From an uncultured Peptococcaceae bacterium (lineage in GTDB: Bacteria > Bacillota > Peptococcia > Peptococcales > Peptococcaceae), in the NCBI GenBank assembly GCA_900552455.1, contig URZX01000022.1, forward strand, positions 1-41,404: DNA of 41,404 nucleotides. The letters run 5' to 3'. Position numbers and translations under genes: made by a program. Under the pieces are notes generated by a model. It worked only from the letters and a program-made list of their open reading frames with translations. It was not told where the DNA came from and did not search any database. Positions within the stretch are counted from its first letter, which is position 1. Each line of letters begins with the position of its first letter. Of this stretch, positions 31,781 through 39,063 are shown piece by piece.

Positions 31781-32095
31781 TCATTTTTCCTCGCGGCGTT
31801 TCATCGCGCGTCCGCACGCCGCCAAGAGCGCAGCGCCAATGCTGCCACACACCACTCCGGCCTTGCGATACGCCTTTTCCTCATACGCTTCGCCCATCGG
31901 CCAGAATTTTCCGGCCAGCGCGAAAAAGAGCAATGCCAGCGCGCCCTTCCACGCTGGATTTTTGCGCCGCCAGCACACGATCGCCAGCACCTCCGCGCCT
32001 GTGATGATCGCATCCAGCGCCGCGCCGTTCGTCTCGCGATCGATCATCTCGTCGCGCTCGTCCTTGTACGAGCGTGGTCGTGGTGTTTGTTTCAT
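31781..32095 (-). CDS. Small two-helix membrane protein (third of an XRE-controlled set)
   Basis: 104 residues, not assigned to a characterised family. N-terminal charged motif PRSYKDERDEMIDRETNGAALDAI, then two hydrophobic segments (about 28-43 and 52-70) and a short basic tail. The charged start resembles DER-containing motifs of its two upstream neighbours. Similar small proteins beside XRE genes are labelled DUF6442 in some genomes; I recognise this only loosely. The second ATG (32095) is favoured because GGAGGG is six bases upstream against three for the first. Confidence 0.6.
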   Translation of the reverse strand: MKQTPRPRSYKDERDEMIDRETNGAALDAIITGAEVLAIVCWRRKNPAWKGALALLFFALAGKFWPMGEAYEEKAYRKAGVVCGSIGAALLAACGRAMKRREEK

Positions 32096-32107
32096 CATCG
32101 TCCCTCC

Positions 32108-32539
32108 TCACTCGCGATGCTCGTAATAGATCGTCAGACCAATGATCGAAAACATGTAGACGATCAGAAACACCGCCGGCACAGTAAACACAAACGCCCA
32201 GGCAACATTGTTCGTCACCATATAGCCGACAAATCCCGCTGCCATAAAAACCACGATCGTCCAGAGCAGCACCGTCGACGTCCGCGCCTGAGCTTTAAGC
32301 GTGACCAATTTGTTGCGCTCGTCGCGCTGCTCGATGCGATCCTCGCGCGTCGCCTGCTTGGAAAATGCTCGGCGGAACATCGTCACGCCCAATATCAGCA
32401 TAAAGATCCCGAGCACCAAGCCCTTGATCAGCTGCGCCGTCGAATCTTCCGGCACAATCACCAAGAGCGCCAGCCGCGCCACGCCGAGAATCGTCCAGAT
32501 AATCCCCCAGACAAAACCACTTTTATTATAGATCGTCAT
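32108..32539 (-). CDS. Four-helix membrane protein, paralogue of the upstream gene
   Basis: 143 residues with four hydrophobic segments (about 8-27, 34-53, 88-107, 112-134). Between helices two and three is the conserved cytoplasmic loop FRRAFSKQATREDRIEQRDERNKLVTLKAQA. It is clearly paralogous to the next gene upstream (MxIYNKxGFxWGIxW start, ATRED, DERNKLV, IxYYEH at the end). GGAGGG precedes the ATG. Function unknown; similar proteins occur as DUF2178/DUF3796-like partners of XRE regulators. Confidence 0.7.
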   Translation of the reverse strand: MTIYNKSGFVWGIIWTILGVARLALLVIVPEDSTAQLIKGLVLGIFMLILGVTMFRRAFSKQATREDRIEQRDERNKLVTLKAQARTSTVLLWTIVVFMAAGFVGYMVTNNVAWAFVFTVPAVFLIVYMFSIIGLTIYYEHRE

Positions 32540-32551
32540 TGTTCTCCCTCC

Positions 32552-32986
32552 TCACACATGCTTTTCATAGTAAATAATCGTCGCAATCGAACAAACGAAC
32601 CAAACAGTGATCAGCAACAGCGCCGTCACACAGAAGAATGCCCAGCCTTCGTTTGCCGTCAGCGTAAAGCCCACGCCGCCGATAACAGCAACGATGCAGT
32701 AAACCCAAAACATCAGGTTGCCTGTCTTGGCCTCACTCTTGAGTTTCACCAGCTTGTTGCGCTCGTCGTTTTCTTCAATAATATCCTCGCGCGTCGCCTT
32801 CGCAGAAAACGCACGCAGAAATCCAACCAGCCCCATGATGAGGATGATGAAATCAATGATCACATCCTTGATCGTTTTCGGCAGAAAATCGTCCGGATTG
32901 ATCCAGAGATCCGCTGCCAGAGCACTCACACCAAGCACCAGCCAGAAAATCCCCCAGGCAAAACCTTTCTTATTATAAATCTTCAT
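32552..32986 (-). CDS. Four-helix membrane protein following the XRE gene
   Basis: 144 residues, same architecture as its downstream paralogue: IYNKKGFAWGIFW start, helices at about 8-25, 40-58, 90-107, 112-135, a cytoplasmic loop AFSAKATREDIIEENDERNKLVKLKSEA and IIYYEKHV at the end. About 40 per cent identical by eye to its neighbour, indicating tandem duplication. Its start overlaps the end of the XRE gene by 14 nt. Function unknown. Confidence 0.72.
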   Translation of the reverse strand: MKIYNKKGFAWGIFWLVLGVSALAADLWINPDDFLPKTIKDVIIDFIILIMGLVGFLRAFSAKATREDIIEENDERNKLVKLKSEAKTGNLMFWVYCIVAVIGGVGFTLTANEGWAFFCVTALLLITVWFVCSIATIIYYEKHV

Positions 32987-33203
32987 AGAGCTTGTCCTCC
33001 TCTCGCATATTCTCAGCCAGACAGCACAGCTCCTCCACGCTCACGCCAAACACCTGCGCCATGCGGTAGGCCAGCATCAGCGACGGATTGTACTGCCCCT
33101 TTTCTATGGAAATGATCGTTCGCGACGACACATGCACCAGATCCGCCAGCTGCTGCTGCGTCAGTTTCTGCGCCGTGCGAAATTCTTTCACTCTCGTTTT
33201 CAT
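32973..33203 (-). CDS. XRE-family HTH regulator heading the small membrane-protein operon
   Basis: 76-residue Cro/C1-type helix-turn-helix protein: VKEFRTAQKLTQQQLADLVHVSSRTIISIEKGQYNPSLMLAYRMAQVF, followed by SVEELCCL. This short type (YozG/DUF-linked) commonly sits before small membrane proteins. SD AAAGGAG is seven nt before the ATG. Its promoter contains three perfect TGAAG-N4-CTTCA palindromes, the likely binding sites for autorepression. The two cysteines near the C-terminus are noted. Confidence 0.9.
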   Translation of the reverse strand: MKTRVKEFRTAQKLTQQQLADLVHVSSRTIISIEKGQYNPSLMLAYRMAQVFGVSVEELCCLAENMREEDKLYEDL

Positions 33204-33222
33204 GCGCGCACTCCTTTACAAT

Positions 33223-33303
33223 ATGAAGTGTCCTTCATATGAAGTTACCTTCATGTTATCAGATATCCGCTTCACCGTCAATAAAAATATGAAGGAAACT
33301 TCA
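33223..33303 (-). promoter_or_regulatory. Autoregulated promoter with three identical-type palindromic operators
   Basis: Minus strand: TTGACG (33281-33276), exact 17-bp spacer, TAACAT (33258-33253). Operators: ATGAAG-N4-CTTCAT at 33223-33238 and 33239-33254 (perfect and directly adjacent, 16 bp centre to centre, the second touching the -10) and TGAAG-N4-CTTCA at 33290-33303 (upstream of the -35). Only the 4-base centres differ. An extra half-site GTGAAG lies in the spacer. Confidence 0.88.
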
Positions 33304-33312
33304 CCTGAGCAT

Positions 33313-33335
33313 AAAAAAACGAGGCCGAAGCCTCG
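33313..33335 (-). terminator. Terminator of the unknown membrane-anchored protein gene
   Basis: CGAGGC-TTCG-GCCTCG stem with a stable TTCG tetraloop followed by seven T on the minus strand. Confidence 0.94.
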
Positions 33336-33343
33336 ACATATTT

Positions 33344-34129
33344 TCAGCCAATCTCCCGCACATCCACGCCGCTGGCAGCGTAGTTCGCGAGCGATTCATC
33401 GTCCACAGGGATCACGCAGAAATGCACCGGCGCGCCGATGGCGAAATAGCCGAAGACGGCGATGCCATCGCGATGATAGAGCAGCGGCGGCAGCTGCGCA
33501 GTTCCCGGCCGATACTGCTGGCTGGAAAGAAAAGTGTGGTCGTAGGAGGATTGGTTGACAGTCTCGACGATCTCTGTCAGCGCTCTGTCGTCAAGCTCTG
33601 GGAAAAACGTTTTCAGCGTGTAGAAGCAATCTTTTTCAAACAGCGCGTAGGACGCTTCGCTGTAGCTGTGCTCGTCGTAACAAACGGCGACCTCCTCCAC
33701 CTTGTCGCTGCCCTCCGGCACGGTGACACGCAGCTGTGGCAGCGTCCATTTTTCTGCGTCGGCGCGATAGTAGTAGCGCGTCGCCGGCTCCGCCGACTGC
33801 ACCGTCTGCTCCAGATTTTCCTGCTGCCAGTCCTCCGCCGCCAGCAGATAACGCACGCCCTCATCCTGCCAATAATAGCCGTTGTAGCTCGCGATGAAAT
33901 CCTCCAGCGTGAAATTGAAAACGCGCACGTCATTCTCCGTTTCCGTCACGCCAACATCCAGCGCCACAACAGGCGCTTCCTCCGCCAGCGGATCCGCCGC
34001 TTCAACCTCCGCCGTCGTGGAAACGATGCCCGCCTGCTCCGGCAGAAAATTCATCACCACGATCAGCGCACCCACAACCGCAAAAAGCACCAGCAATACA
34101 CCAATCACGATCTTCACAACCGTTTTCAT
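33344..34129 (-). CDS. Membrane-anchored protein of unknown function
   Basis: 261 residues. One N-terminal membrane segment (6-26, VIGVLLVLFAVVGALIVVM) followed by an acidic stretch and an external domain of about 200 residues rich in aromatic residues (FNFTLEDFIASYNGYYWQDEG, TRYYYRADAEKWTLPQLRVTVPEG, LLYHRDGIAVFGYFAIGAPVHFCVIP). No catalytic motif recognised. AGGAGGTG lies six nt before the ATG. Monocistronic with a strong terminator. Confidence 0.72.
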   Translation of the reverse strand: MKTVVKIVIGVLLVLFAVVGALIVVMNFLPEQAGIVSTTAEVEAADPLAEEAPVVALDVGVTETENDVRVFNFTLEDFIASYNGYYWQDEGVRYLLAAEDWQQENLEQTVQSAEPATRYYYRADAEKWTLPQLRVTVPEGSDKVEEVAVCYDEHSYSEASYALFEKDCFYTLKTFFPELDDRALTEIVETVNQSSYDHTFLSSQQYRPGTAQLPPLLYHRDGIAVFGYFAIGAPVHFCVIPVDDESLANYAASGVDVREIG

Positions 34130-34179
34130 CTGTCCACCTCCTGATGGTTTCCATTGTACGCTAAAACACCTCCAACTAC

Positions 34180-34224
34180 AAATAAAACCGAAGTCCTTAC
34201 AGACTCCTCTGTAAAAACCTCGGT
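34180..34224 (-). terminator. Terminator of the zinc-ribbon/ABC/unknown operon
   Basis: Two-part stem ACCGA.../...TCGGT with inner TTACAGA / TCTGTAA around a GGAG loop (minus strand), then TTTTATTT. Confidence 0.75.
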
Positions 34225-34237
34225 ATGTTTGCGCTAT

Positions 34238-35197
34238 TTATGATACGATCCCCCATTGGCGACCAAAATTCTTCCAAGCCTCTACCAGTGGTGCCGCATC
34301 TTCATTAGCACAATAGTCCTGCAAAACAGCGCGATAAAGGTTTGCGTTAACCGCCACGTTCAGCGTTGCTATACGGCGTAAAATGTCAAAGTATGCGCCA
34401 TCAAACAACTGCTTGAGTTCCTCTTTGAAATCTGCCTGTACATGGGCCAAGCGATATTCATAATTGTACCAGTATTTCTTATGAAAGATCGGCGTCACAA
34501 GGCACCCTTCCTTCTGATGCTTGTCGCGTTTTTCATGTGCGATCCGCTGACTAGCATTGAGATGATAGTTAAACCGGCCACTCCCATCTTCATAAGCAAA
34601 TCCATACAAATCCTTGCTGAAAAGATCTTTTGTAACAACATCGTCGACCATTTCCTGCCGGACCTCTTTTAGCCATTCCGAATACATGTGGTAGCTTCGC
34701 TTCGTAAGGTTTTTCCGCAGATAAACCAGATCAAGCAAGCTTTCAAACAACTGCAACAAGTCTGCGTTAAAGACACCATCCAGCTGTTCCTGTAAAGGAT
34801 CCAAGATCGCAGTGGCCGAATCATCCGTGATACCACGCGTAACGTCCTCCACATTTTTCCAGAACGATTCCGGAAAATTTTTCTGAAGCGCCTTGCAAAA
34901 ATGCACCTTCACCGTTTGCTCGATTTCCTCATCCCAACCAGCAGGCACCAATAGGCTTTCATGCCATGTCTGCATGATCAAAGGATACATATTTTCTAGA
35001 GCCAATGGAGCAATCTGTTGATAAAGCGTGTCTTCACTCTTGCTAACAAGATAATGACGTGTTCCATCTTGCCAAAAGACCGTGCCGAAAATTTCAAACT
35101 CCACTTCGAAGCGGCGCAGTTCCATCATTTTTCCCACATCTTCTGCGACTTTAAAATCACGGAACATTTGATTCAGTCGATTCATGCCAACCGTCAT
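34238..35197 (-). CDS. Unknown helical protein coupled to an ABC ATPase
   Basis: 319 residues, no family recognised. Soluble, predicted largely helical, rich in aromatic and charged residues; no signal peptide or membrane segment. Notable stretches are VFWQDGTRHYLVSKSEDT, a central coiled region LLQLFESLLDLVYLRKNLTKRSYHMYSEWLKEVRQEM, and YHLNASQRIAHEKRDKHQKEG. The start overlaps the ABC ATPase stop by one base (TGATG), so translation is coupled. Last of three genes in an AT-richer segment. Could be a dedicated partner or substrate of the ATPase. Confidence 0.65.
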   Translation of the reverse strand: MTVGMNRLNQMFRDFKVAEDVGKMMELRRFEVEFEIFGTVFWQDGTRHYLVSKSEDTLYQQIAPLALENMYPLIMQTWHESLLVPAGWDEEIEQTVKVHFCKALQKNFPESFWKNVEDVTRGITDDSATAILDPLQEQLDGVFNADLLQLFESLLDLVYLRKNLTKRSYHMYSEWLKEVRQEMVDDVVTKDLFSKDLYGFAYEDGSGRFNYHLNASQRIAHEKRDKHQKEGCLVTPIFHKKYWYNYEYRLAHVQADFKEELKQLFDGAYFDILRRIATLNVAVNANLYRAVLQDYCANEDAAPLVEAWKNFGRQWGIVS

Positions 35198-35997
35198 CAG
35201 TTTTGCCCCCCTTCATTAAAAAAATGAATCTGCAAATGTTTCTGCGCATCCCTGCTGGCAACAACAGGCATTTCCAGAAATTCACTCATCACATCCGAAC
35301 GCAAACAGTCGTCAGACTTCCCCTGCCCAAAAACTTTTCCCTTTCTCAAAAGCATTACATGAGAAAATTCATCTAAAAGCTCTTCCGCATAATGCGTCAC
35401 ATAGATTACCGTCGTCTTCTGCTCGTGAATCATTTGCCTCACCGTTTGCAGCACACGCTCACGTGCAACAATATCCAAACCAGAACAAGGTTCATCCAAG
35501 ATCAAAATTTCCGGCTGCGTAAACATTGCGCGCACAAGAAGAATATTCTGCCGCTCCCCCTTGGACAAAGTATAAAACGGCATATTGCACTTATCTTCCA
35601 AGCCAATTTGCTTAAGCATATCTTTGGCCGTTCGTACATCATGTTCATCAATTGTTTCATCTAAGCCCAAAGTTCCCGTCTTGCCAGCCAGGATAATATT
35701 TAACGACGATTCATTCTTGTAGTAGCTGTCAAAAAACGAACTGCTGACCCAGCCGATCTTTTTACGCATGGCCAGCACATTGTTCGCAGCGATTGGCTCC
35801 CCGAATAGTTCTACCTTGCCACTTGCGTATTTTCGAAAACCAGCAATCGTACTGAGAAGCGTCGTTTTACCGCACCCATTGAGCCCAAAGACCGCCCATT
35901 GCTCTCCTTTATGCACTGTCCAATCAACGTGATTCAACAGATACCGCCTGCCAGACTTGCAACACAATTGTTTAACATCAATTAACACATCATTCAT
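35197..35997 (-). CDS. Stand-alone ABC ATPase (YlmA/ModF-like), no permease nearby
   Basis: 266 residues. Complete NBD: Walker A GLNGCGKTT, Q-loop region WVSSSFFDSYYKN, signature LSKGERQ in place of LSGGQ, Walker B ILILDEPCSGLD, H-loop VTHYAEE. The long insertion after the Q-loop and the overall pattern resemble YlmA/ModF-type ATPases, which have no linked membrane subunit. Start 35997 is supported by AAGGAGG. It lies between a zinc-ribbon protein and an unknown soluble protein in one operon, so it may work on a soluble target rather than in transport (inference). Confidence 0.82.
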   Translation of the reverse strand: MNDVLIDVKQLCCKSGRRYLLNHVDWTVHKGEQWAVFGLNGCGKTTLLSTIAGFRKYASGKVELFGEPIAANNVLAMRKKIGWVSSSFFDSYYKNESSLNIILAGKTGTLGLDETIDEHDVRTAKDMLKQIGLEDKCNMPFYTLSKGERQNILLVRAMFTQPEILILDEPCSGLDIVARERVLQTVRQMIHEQKTTVIYVTHYAEELLDEFSHVMLLRKGKVFGQGKSDDCLRSDVMSEFLEMPVVASRDAQKHLQIHFFNEGGQN

Positions 35998-36010
35998 GTT
36001 GCCCGCCTCC

Positions 36011-36463
36011 TTACACGCCTGTGGCATCGGCCTCTACGACCTCGATGTCTTCCAATTCTTCATCCGTCAAAAGCAAACATTCTCCCATGTATGGTGTTTT
36101 CTTTACAGGTACTGCAAAACCATTCTTGGCGAGAAATCCCAACATTTTATCCTGCCATGCCATAATCTCACATACCTTTGCAATATTCATGCGTTTCGTC
36201 TGTTCCGTATCATCCAGGTCGGGGTAATAGTTAAAATCCATCTGCTCAACAAAATATTTCGCACTTTCGTAAATCTCCTGTTCTACGCCAAATTCGATGC
36301 GGTCACAGTTCTTGCAAAAAATCTCGATGCGGCCCTCATCATGTTCACTAAAATTTAACTGCTTCAAACGAAGACGACTACCGCAATATTTACACACACA
36401 CCGTTTCGCACGCGCTTTCAACATTTCTGTACGGCCCTTAGCCTGATAAGAGAATTCTTTCAT
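36011..36463 (-). CDS. Zinc-ribbon protein of unknown function heading a three-gene unit
   Basis: 150 residues. CKYC-N26-CKNC (Cys 24, 27 and about 50, 53) forms a likely zinc ribbon near the N-terminus. The rest is helical and acidic (IYESAKYFVEQMDFNYYPDLDD, MNIAKVCEIMAWQDKMLGFLAKNGF, TDEELEDIEVVEADATG). AAAGGATGGG precedes the ATG. It is 13 nt upstream of the ABC ATPase. No named family recognised; the ribbon suggests nucleic acid or protein binding. Confidence 0.68.
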   Translation of the reverse strand: MKEFSYQAKGRTEMLKARAKRCVCKYCGSRLRLKQLNFSEHDEGRIEIFCKNCDRIEFGVEQEIYESAKYFVEQMDFNYYPDLDDTEQTKRMNIAKVCEIMAWQDKMLGFLAKNGFAVPVKKTPYMGECLLLTDEELEDIEVVEADATGV

Positions 36464-36497
36464 TTTGTTCCCATCCTTTAGTTGATCATAGAAGCAT

Positions 36498-36523
36498 AAA
36501 AGCGTACGCTAGAAAACGTACGC
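36498..36523 (-). terminator. Probable terminator of the phosphatase/amidohydrolase/transporter unit
   Basis: GCGTACG / CGTACGC stem with an 8-nt loop and TTTT on the minus strand, 39 nt after the DASS transporter stop. Only 35 nt separate it from the next gene, so it may be an attenuating terminator; a promoter for that gene is not clear. Confidence 0.6.
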
Positions 36524-36561
36524 CTAATTTATTTATATTAGATTATTCTTTTCCTTAACGC

Positions 36562-38007
36562 TTAATACACCATGTTCGCAATCGGAATACAAATAATGCA
36601 TCCAATATACAGGCAAATAACTGCAACCCATCCAAACAAAAATGCATATTTCGTTGAAACATTCTCATTTGCAAATACAAGCGCAGCATGTGCTGAGCCA
36701 CCAGGTGTTCCCAACCCAACGCTAACCAATAAAGATGCCAACGTTGTAATAACCAGCACATTCAAATCTAAGGCTACAGATAAATTAACAATAATAGGCG
36801 TCAGAACAACAGCTAAAACCATATTGTGTACAAACTGCGTTAAAACACAGACTAATAACAACAACACAACAACCACTAATACAGAATGTATCCCACTTAA
36901 TGTATTAGACATCCAACTAGATAAAAATTGAGTAATCCCAGTATCTTCTGCACGCAACATATTACCGATCGGGATAGTAGAGGCTGTCATAATGATTATT
37001 TCCCAGTTAACGCCTTGAGAAGCCGCTTTTTGAAAATCCATGATAGATTTCCCTTTAATTTGCAATGCAACTAAAAGCATCATTACGACACAGCAAATGT
37101 GCGTTGCAGTAAATTTATTTAAAAACACCGTAATTGCCCATTCGTCAGGCAAAGTACTTTGCAAAAGAATCCAAATTAAGAAAACACCCATTGCTAGTAA
37201 TGCAATCTTTTGATCTTTCGTCATAGTAATATCTCTATATTTTTCAAAGAAATCTTTACCAACAGTAAATTTACTAACATCTGGTTTTCTAATAAATTTT
37301 TCAAAAGCAATAAACAATACAATTGCTATAATTGTCGCAATCATGTTAACAGCCAAAAATTGAACAAAAGTTGGTGTAATGTTCATCATCGTAGTCACTG
37401 TTCCAGTCATAATTGCAGCAATCGGCCGAAACATAAATAATGTTGTTCCCATGACGCCAGTGGCAACACAGCCTATAATTAAGAAAACAGGATATTCCGA
37501 AAGTCTATCCATTCCTAATGCATCACACATTTCTTCAATAATTGCCCAGCAAATCAAGAAACATGCAATCGCATTAAGAATCCCTCCGCAAATATAATTT
37601 GCTAAGAAAATCATAATAGCTAAAACATACGGACGGCCTGTAACAATTTTTCTACTAATAAACCAAAGGCCAATATACTTCGTTAAGCCCGTCTGCGTCA
37701 TATATGCTGCAAAAATAAGCGTAAATAAAACCAATAATGTTGTATCGTTACCAAAGGATACGGAAAAAATATCAGTTACAGTATACATTCCTGTGAAAGC
37801 CATTGCAAAAATGGCCAATAAGCTCGTCCATAAAAAACCTATCGTTGACCATGCCCATATCATCCCTAGAAAAATACCCAATACACGCATTCCTAACGGA
37901 GTAATTGGATCAATTGGAGGTAAAAAGCCAAAGCCAAACATTAAAAGCAACATGACGATAACGTTTATGTAATATTTTACATCTTTACCTTTTGCTACTT
38001 CTGACAT
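36562..38007 (-). CDS. DASS/SLC13-type anion transporter
   Basis: 481 residues with about 12 membrane segments. Family features: two repeated halves, SFGNDTTLLVLFTLIFAAYMTQTGLTKYIGLWF in the first, an ICGGILNAIACF re-entrant region, and IIIMTASTIPIGNML plus TPGGSAHAALVFANE in the second; the SNT substrate motifs of classical DASS proteins are only partly conserved. Members import dicarboxylates, sulfonates or related anions with Na+. Start 38007 is chosen because GGGAG lies eight bases upstream. Downstream of a phosphatase-superfamily enzyme and an amidohydrolase-like gene in the same direction. Confidence 0.82.
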   Translation of the reverse strand: MSEVAKGKDVKYYINVIVMLLLMFGFGFLPPIDPITPLGMRVLGIFLGMIWAWSTIGFLWTSLLAIFAMAFTGMYTVTDIFSVSFGNDTTLLVLFTLIFAAYMTQTGLTKYIGLWFISRKIVTGRPYVLAIMIFLANYICGGILNAIACFLICWAIIEEMCDALGMDRLSEYPVFLIIGCVATGVMGTTLFMFRPIAAIMTGTVTTMMNITPTFVQFLAVNMIATIIAIVLFIAFEKFIRKPDVSKFTVGKDFFEKYRDITMTKDQKIALLAMGVFLIWILLQSTLPDEWAITVFLNKFTATHICCVVMMLLVALQIKGKSIMDFQKAASQGVNWEIIIMTASTIPIGNMLRAEDTGITQFLSSWMSNTLSGIHSVLVVVVLLLLVCVLTQFVHNMVLAVVLTPIIVNLSVALDLNVLVITTLASLLVSVGLGTPGGSAHAALVFANENVSTKYAFLFGWVAVICLYIGCIICIPIANMVY

Positions 38008-38032
38008 AATGCTCACTCCCTATTTTTAAATT

Positions 38033-38064
38033 TTCTGGGGGTCACTATTTAGCGACTCCCAGAA
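38033..38064 (-). other. Intergenic hairpin between the amidohydrolase and transporter genes
   Basis: Minus strand TTCTGGGAGTC / GACCCCCAGAA, ten of eleven positions paired, loop of 10 nt, followed by AATTTAAAAATA. It could stabilise the upstream part of the message or attenuate transporter expression. Confidence 0.55.
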
Positions 38065-38082
38065 TGGTTCTGAAGTCATCAT

Positions 38083-39045
38083 TCAATCCCATTTTCTCTT
38101 TTCATATATTTTATGCAAATTCAAATCTGAAATTTCTTTAGGGATAGATTCTCTTTTAAAGAACGGATTTACTGCAGGTGCATCATCTGGCACCGGCAAA
38201 TTTAAAGCTCTCAATGCATTAATCCCCATTACTTTGTCAACAACTTCTGGACGTAATTTTGATAAATAATATTCTTTAGCTTTAATCATCGACCAGTATG
38301 GATAACCTGATCCAAATATAATTCTATCCGTTAAGATATAATTTGCTGCAGTAATATATGATTCATATCCTGGCCATGTGTATAGCATCGTATAGTCTGG
38401 AGAAATGTATAAATTTGGTCTATTAAATGCAATCCACATGACTTCATTGACATATGGCCATCCACCGTGATAAATAATAGTAGTTAAATCATTGAACATT
38501 TCTAATACATTATCTAATGCTTCAGGCCGCATATGTCGCATAGCGCGATAGTTTAATTCCCCCATGGCCAGCATCATTGGAATATGGTGCGCTTCAAGAT
38601 AATCATAAATTGGCAACAGTCTTTCGTTATCTAATGACATAGGAATTTTGCAGATACCTGGTTCCACAAGTACTGACGTAAACGGCCCTTCGATAACGTA
38701 CTCTTGAATATATTCAAGCACCTGTTCTCCATCAGTAGGATCTATCCCAAAGGCACCTATAAATCTATCAGGATAGGTTTCAAGCAATCTTTTTACTGCA
38801 TCATTCTGTCGGTTTTCTTGCCCTTTAATCTCTTTCAAACCACCAACTGTACGACGACCAGTGACAACACCTTTTGATATGCCAGCTTCATTCATTTCAG
38901 CAAAAAAATCTTCCATCGAAAGACTTCTTTGTGATGGATCAGTTTTGTAGTCATGATATATTTCATAGGAATCCATCAACTGCTTTGAAAATAAATGATG
39001 AATTGTTTCATCAAACGGTGGTCTACATCTAAAATCAACGATCAT
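38083..39045 (-). CDS. Amidohydrolase-2-like protein lacking the usual metal ligands
   Basis: 320 residues of the amidohydrolase-2 (PF04909-like) TIM barrel. The C-terminal half reads like the family (TTIIYHGGWPYVNEV, ILTDRIIFGSGYPYWSM, NALRALNLPVP). The N-terminal DxHxH metal motif is replaced by DFRCRPP and the catalytic aspartate in GSDYP by glycine (GSGYP). Only the HGGW histidine remains obvious, so it may be metal-free or a non-catalytic binder. The ATG at 39045 with AAGGAG is preferred over GTG at 39054. Between the phosphatase-superfamily and transporter genes. Confidence 0.8.
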   Translation of the reverse strand: MIVDFRCRPPFDETIHHLFSKQLMDSYEIYHDYKTDPSQRSLSMEDFFAEMNEAGISKGVVTGRRTVGGLKEIKGQENRQNDAVKRLLETYPDRFIGAFGIDPTDGEQVLEYIQEYVIEGPFTSVLVEPGICKIPMSLDNERLLPIYDYLEAHHIPMMLAMGELNYRAMRHMRPEALDNVLEMFNDLTTIIYHGGWPYVNEVMWIAFNRPNLYISPDYTMLYTWPGYESYITAANYILTDRIIFGSGYPYWSMIKAKEYYLSKLRPEVVDKVMGINALRALNLPVPDDAPAVNPFFKRESIPKEISDLNLHKIYEKRKWD

Positions 39046-39063
39046 CTTTTTCACTCTCCTTAA

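Noticed and set aside
31778..33115. A 445-codon plus-strand frame across the XRE/membrane-protein operon
   Set aside because: Histidine- and arginine-rich low-complexity translation, no SD, and it runs through four well-supported minus-strand genes.
33223..33303. CRISPR array
   Set aside because: The three repeats are short palindromes of 14-16 bp with irregular spacing around a promoter, which fits operators, not CRISPR.
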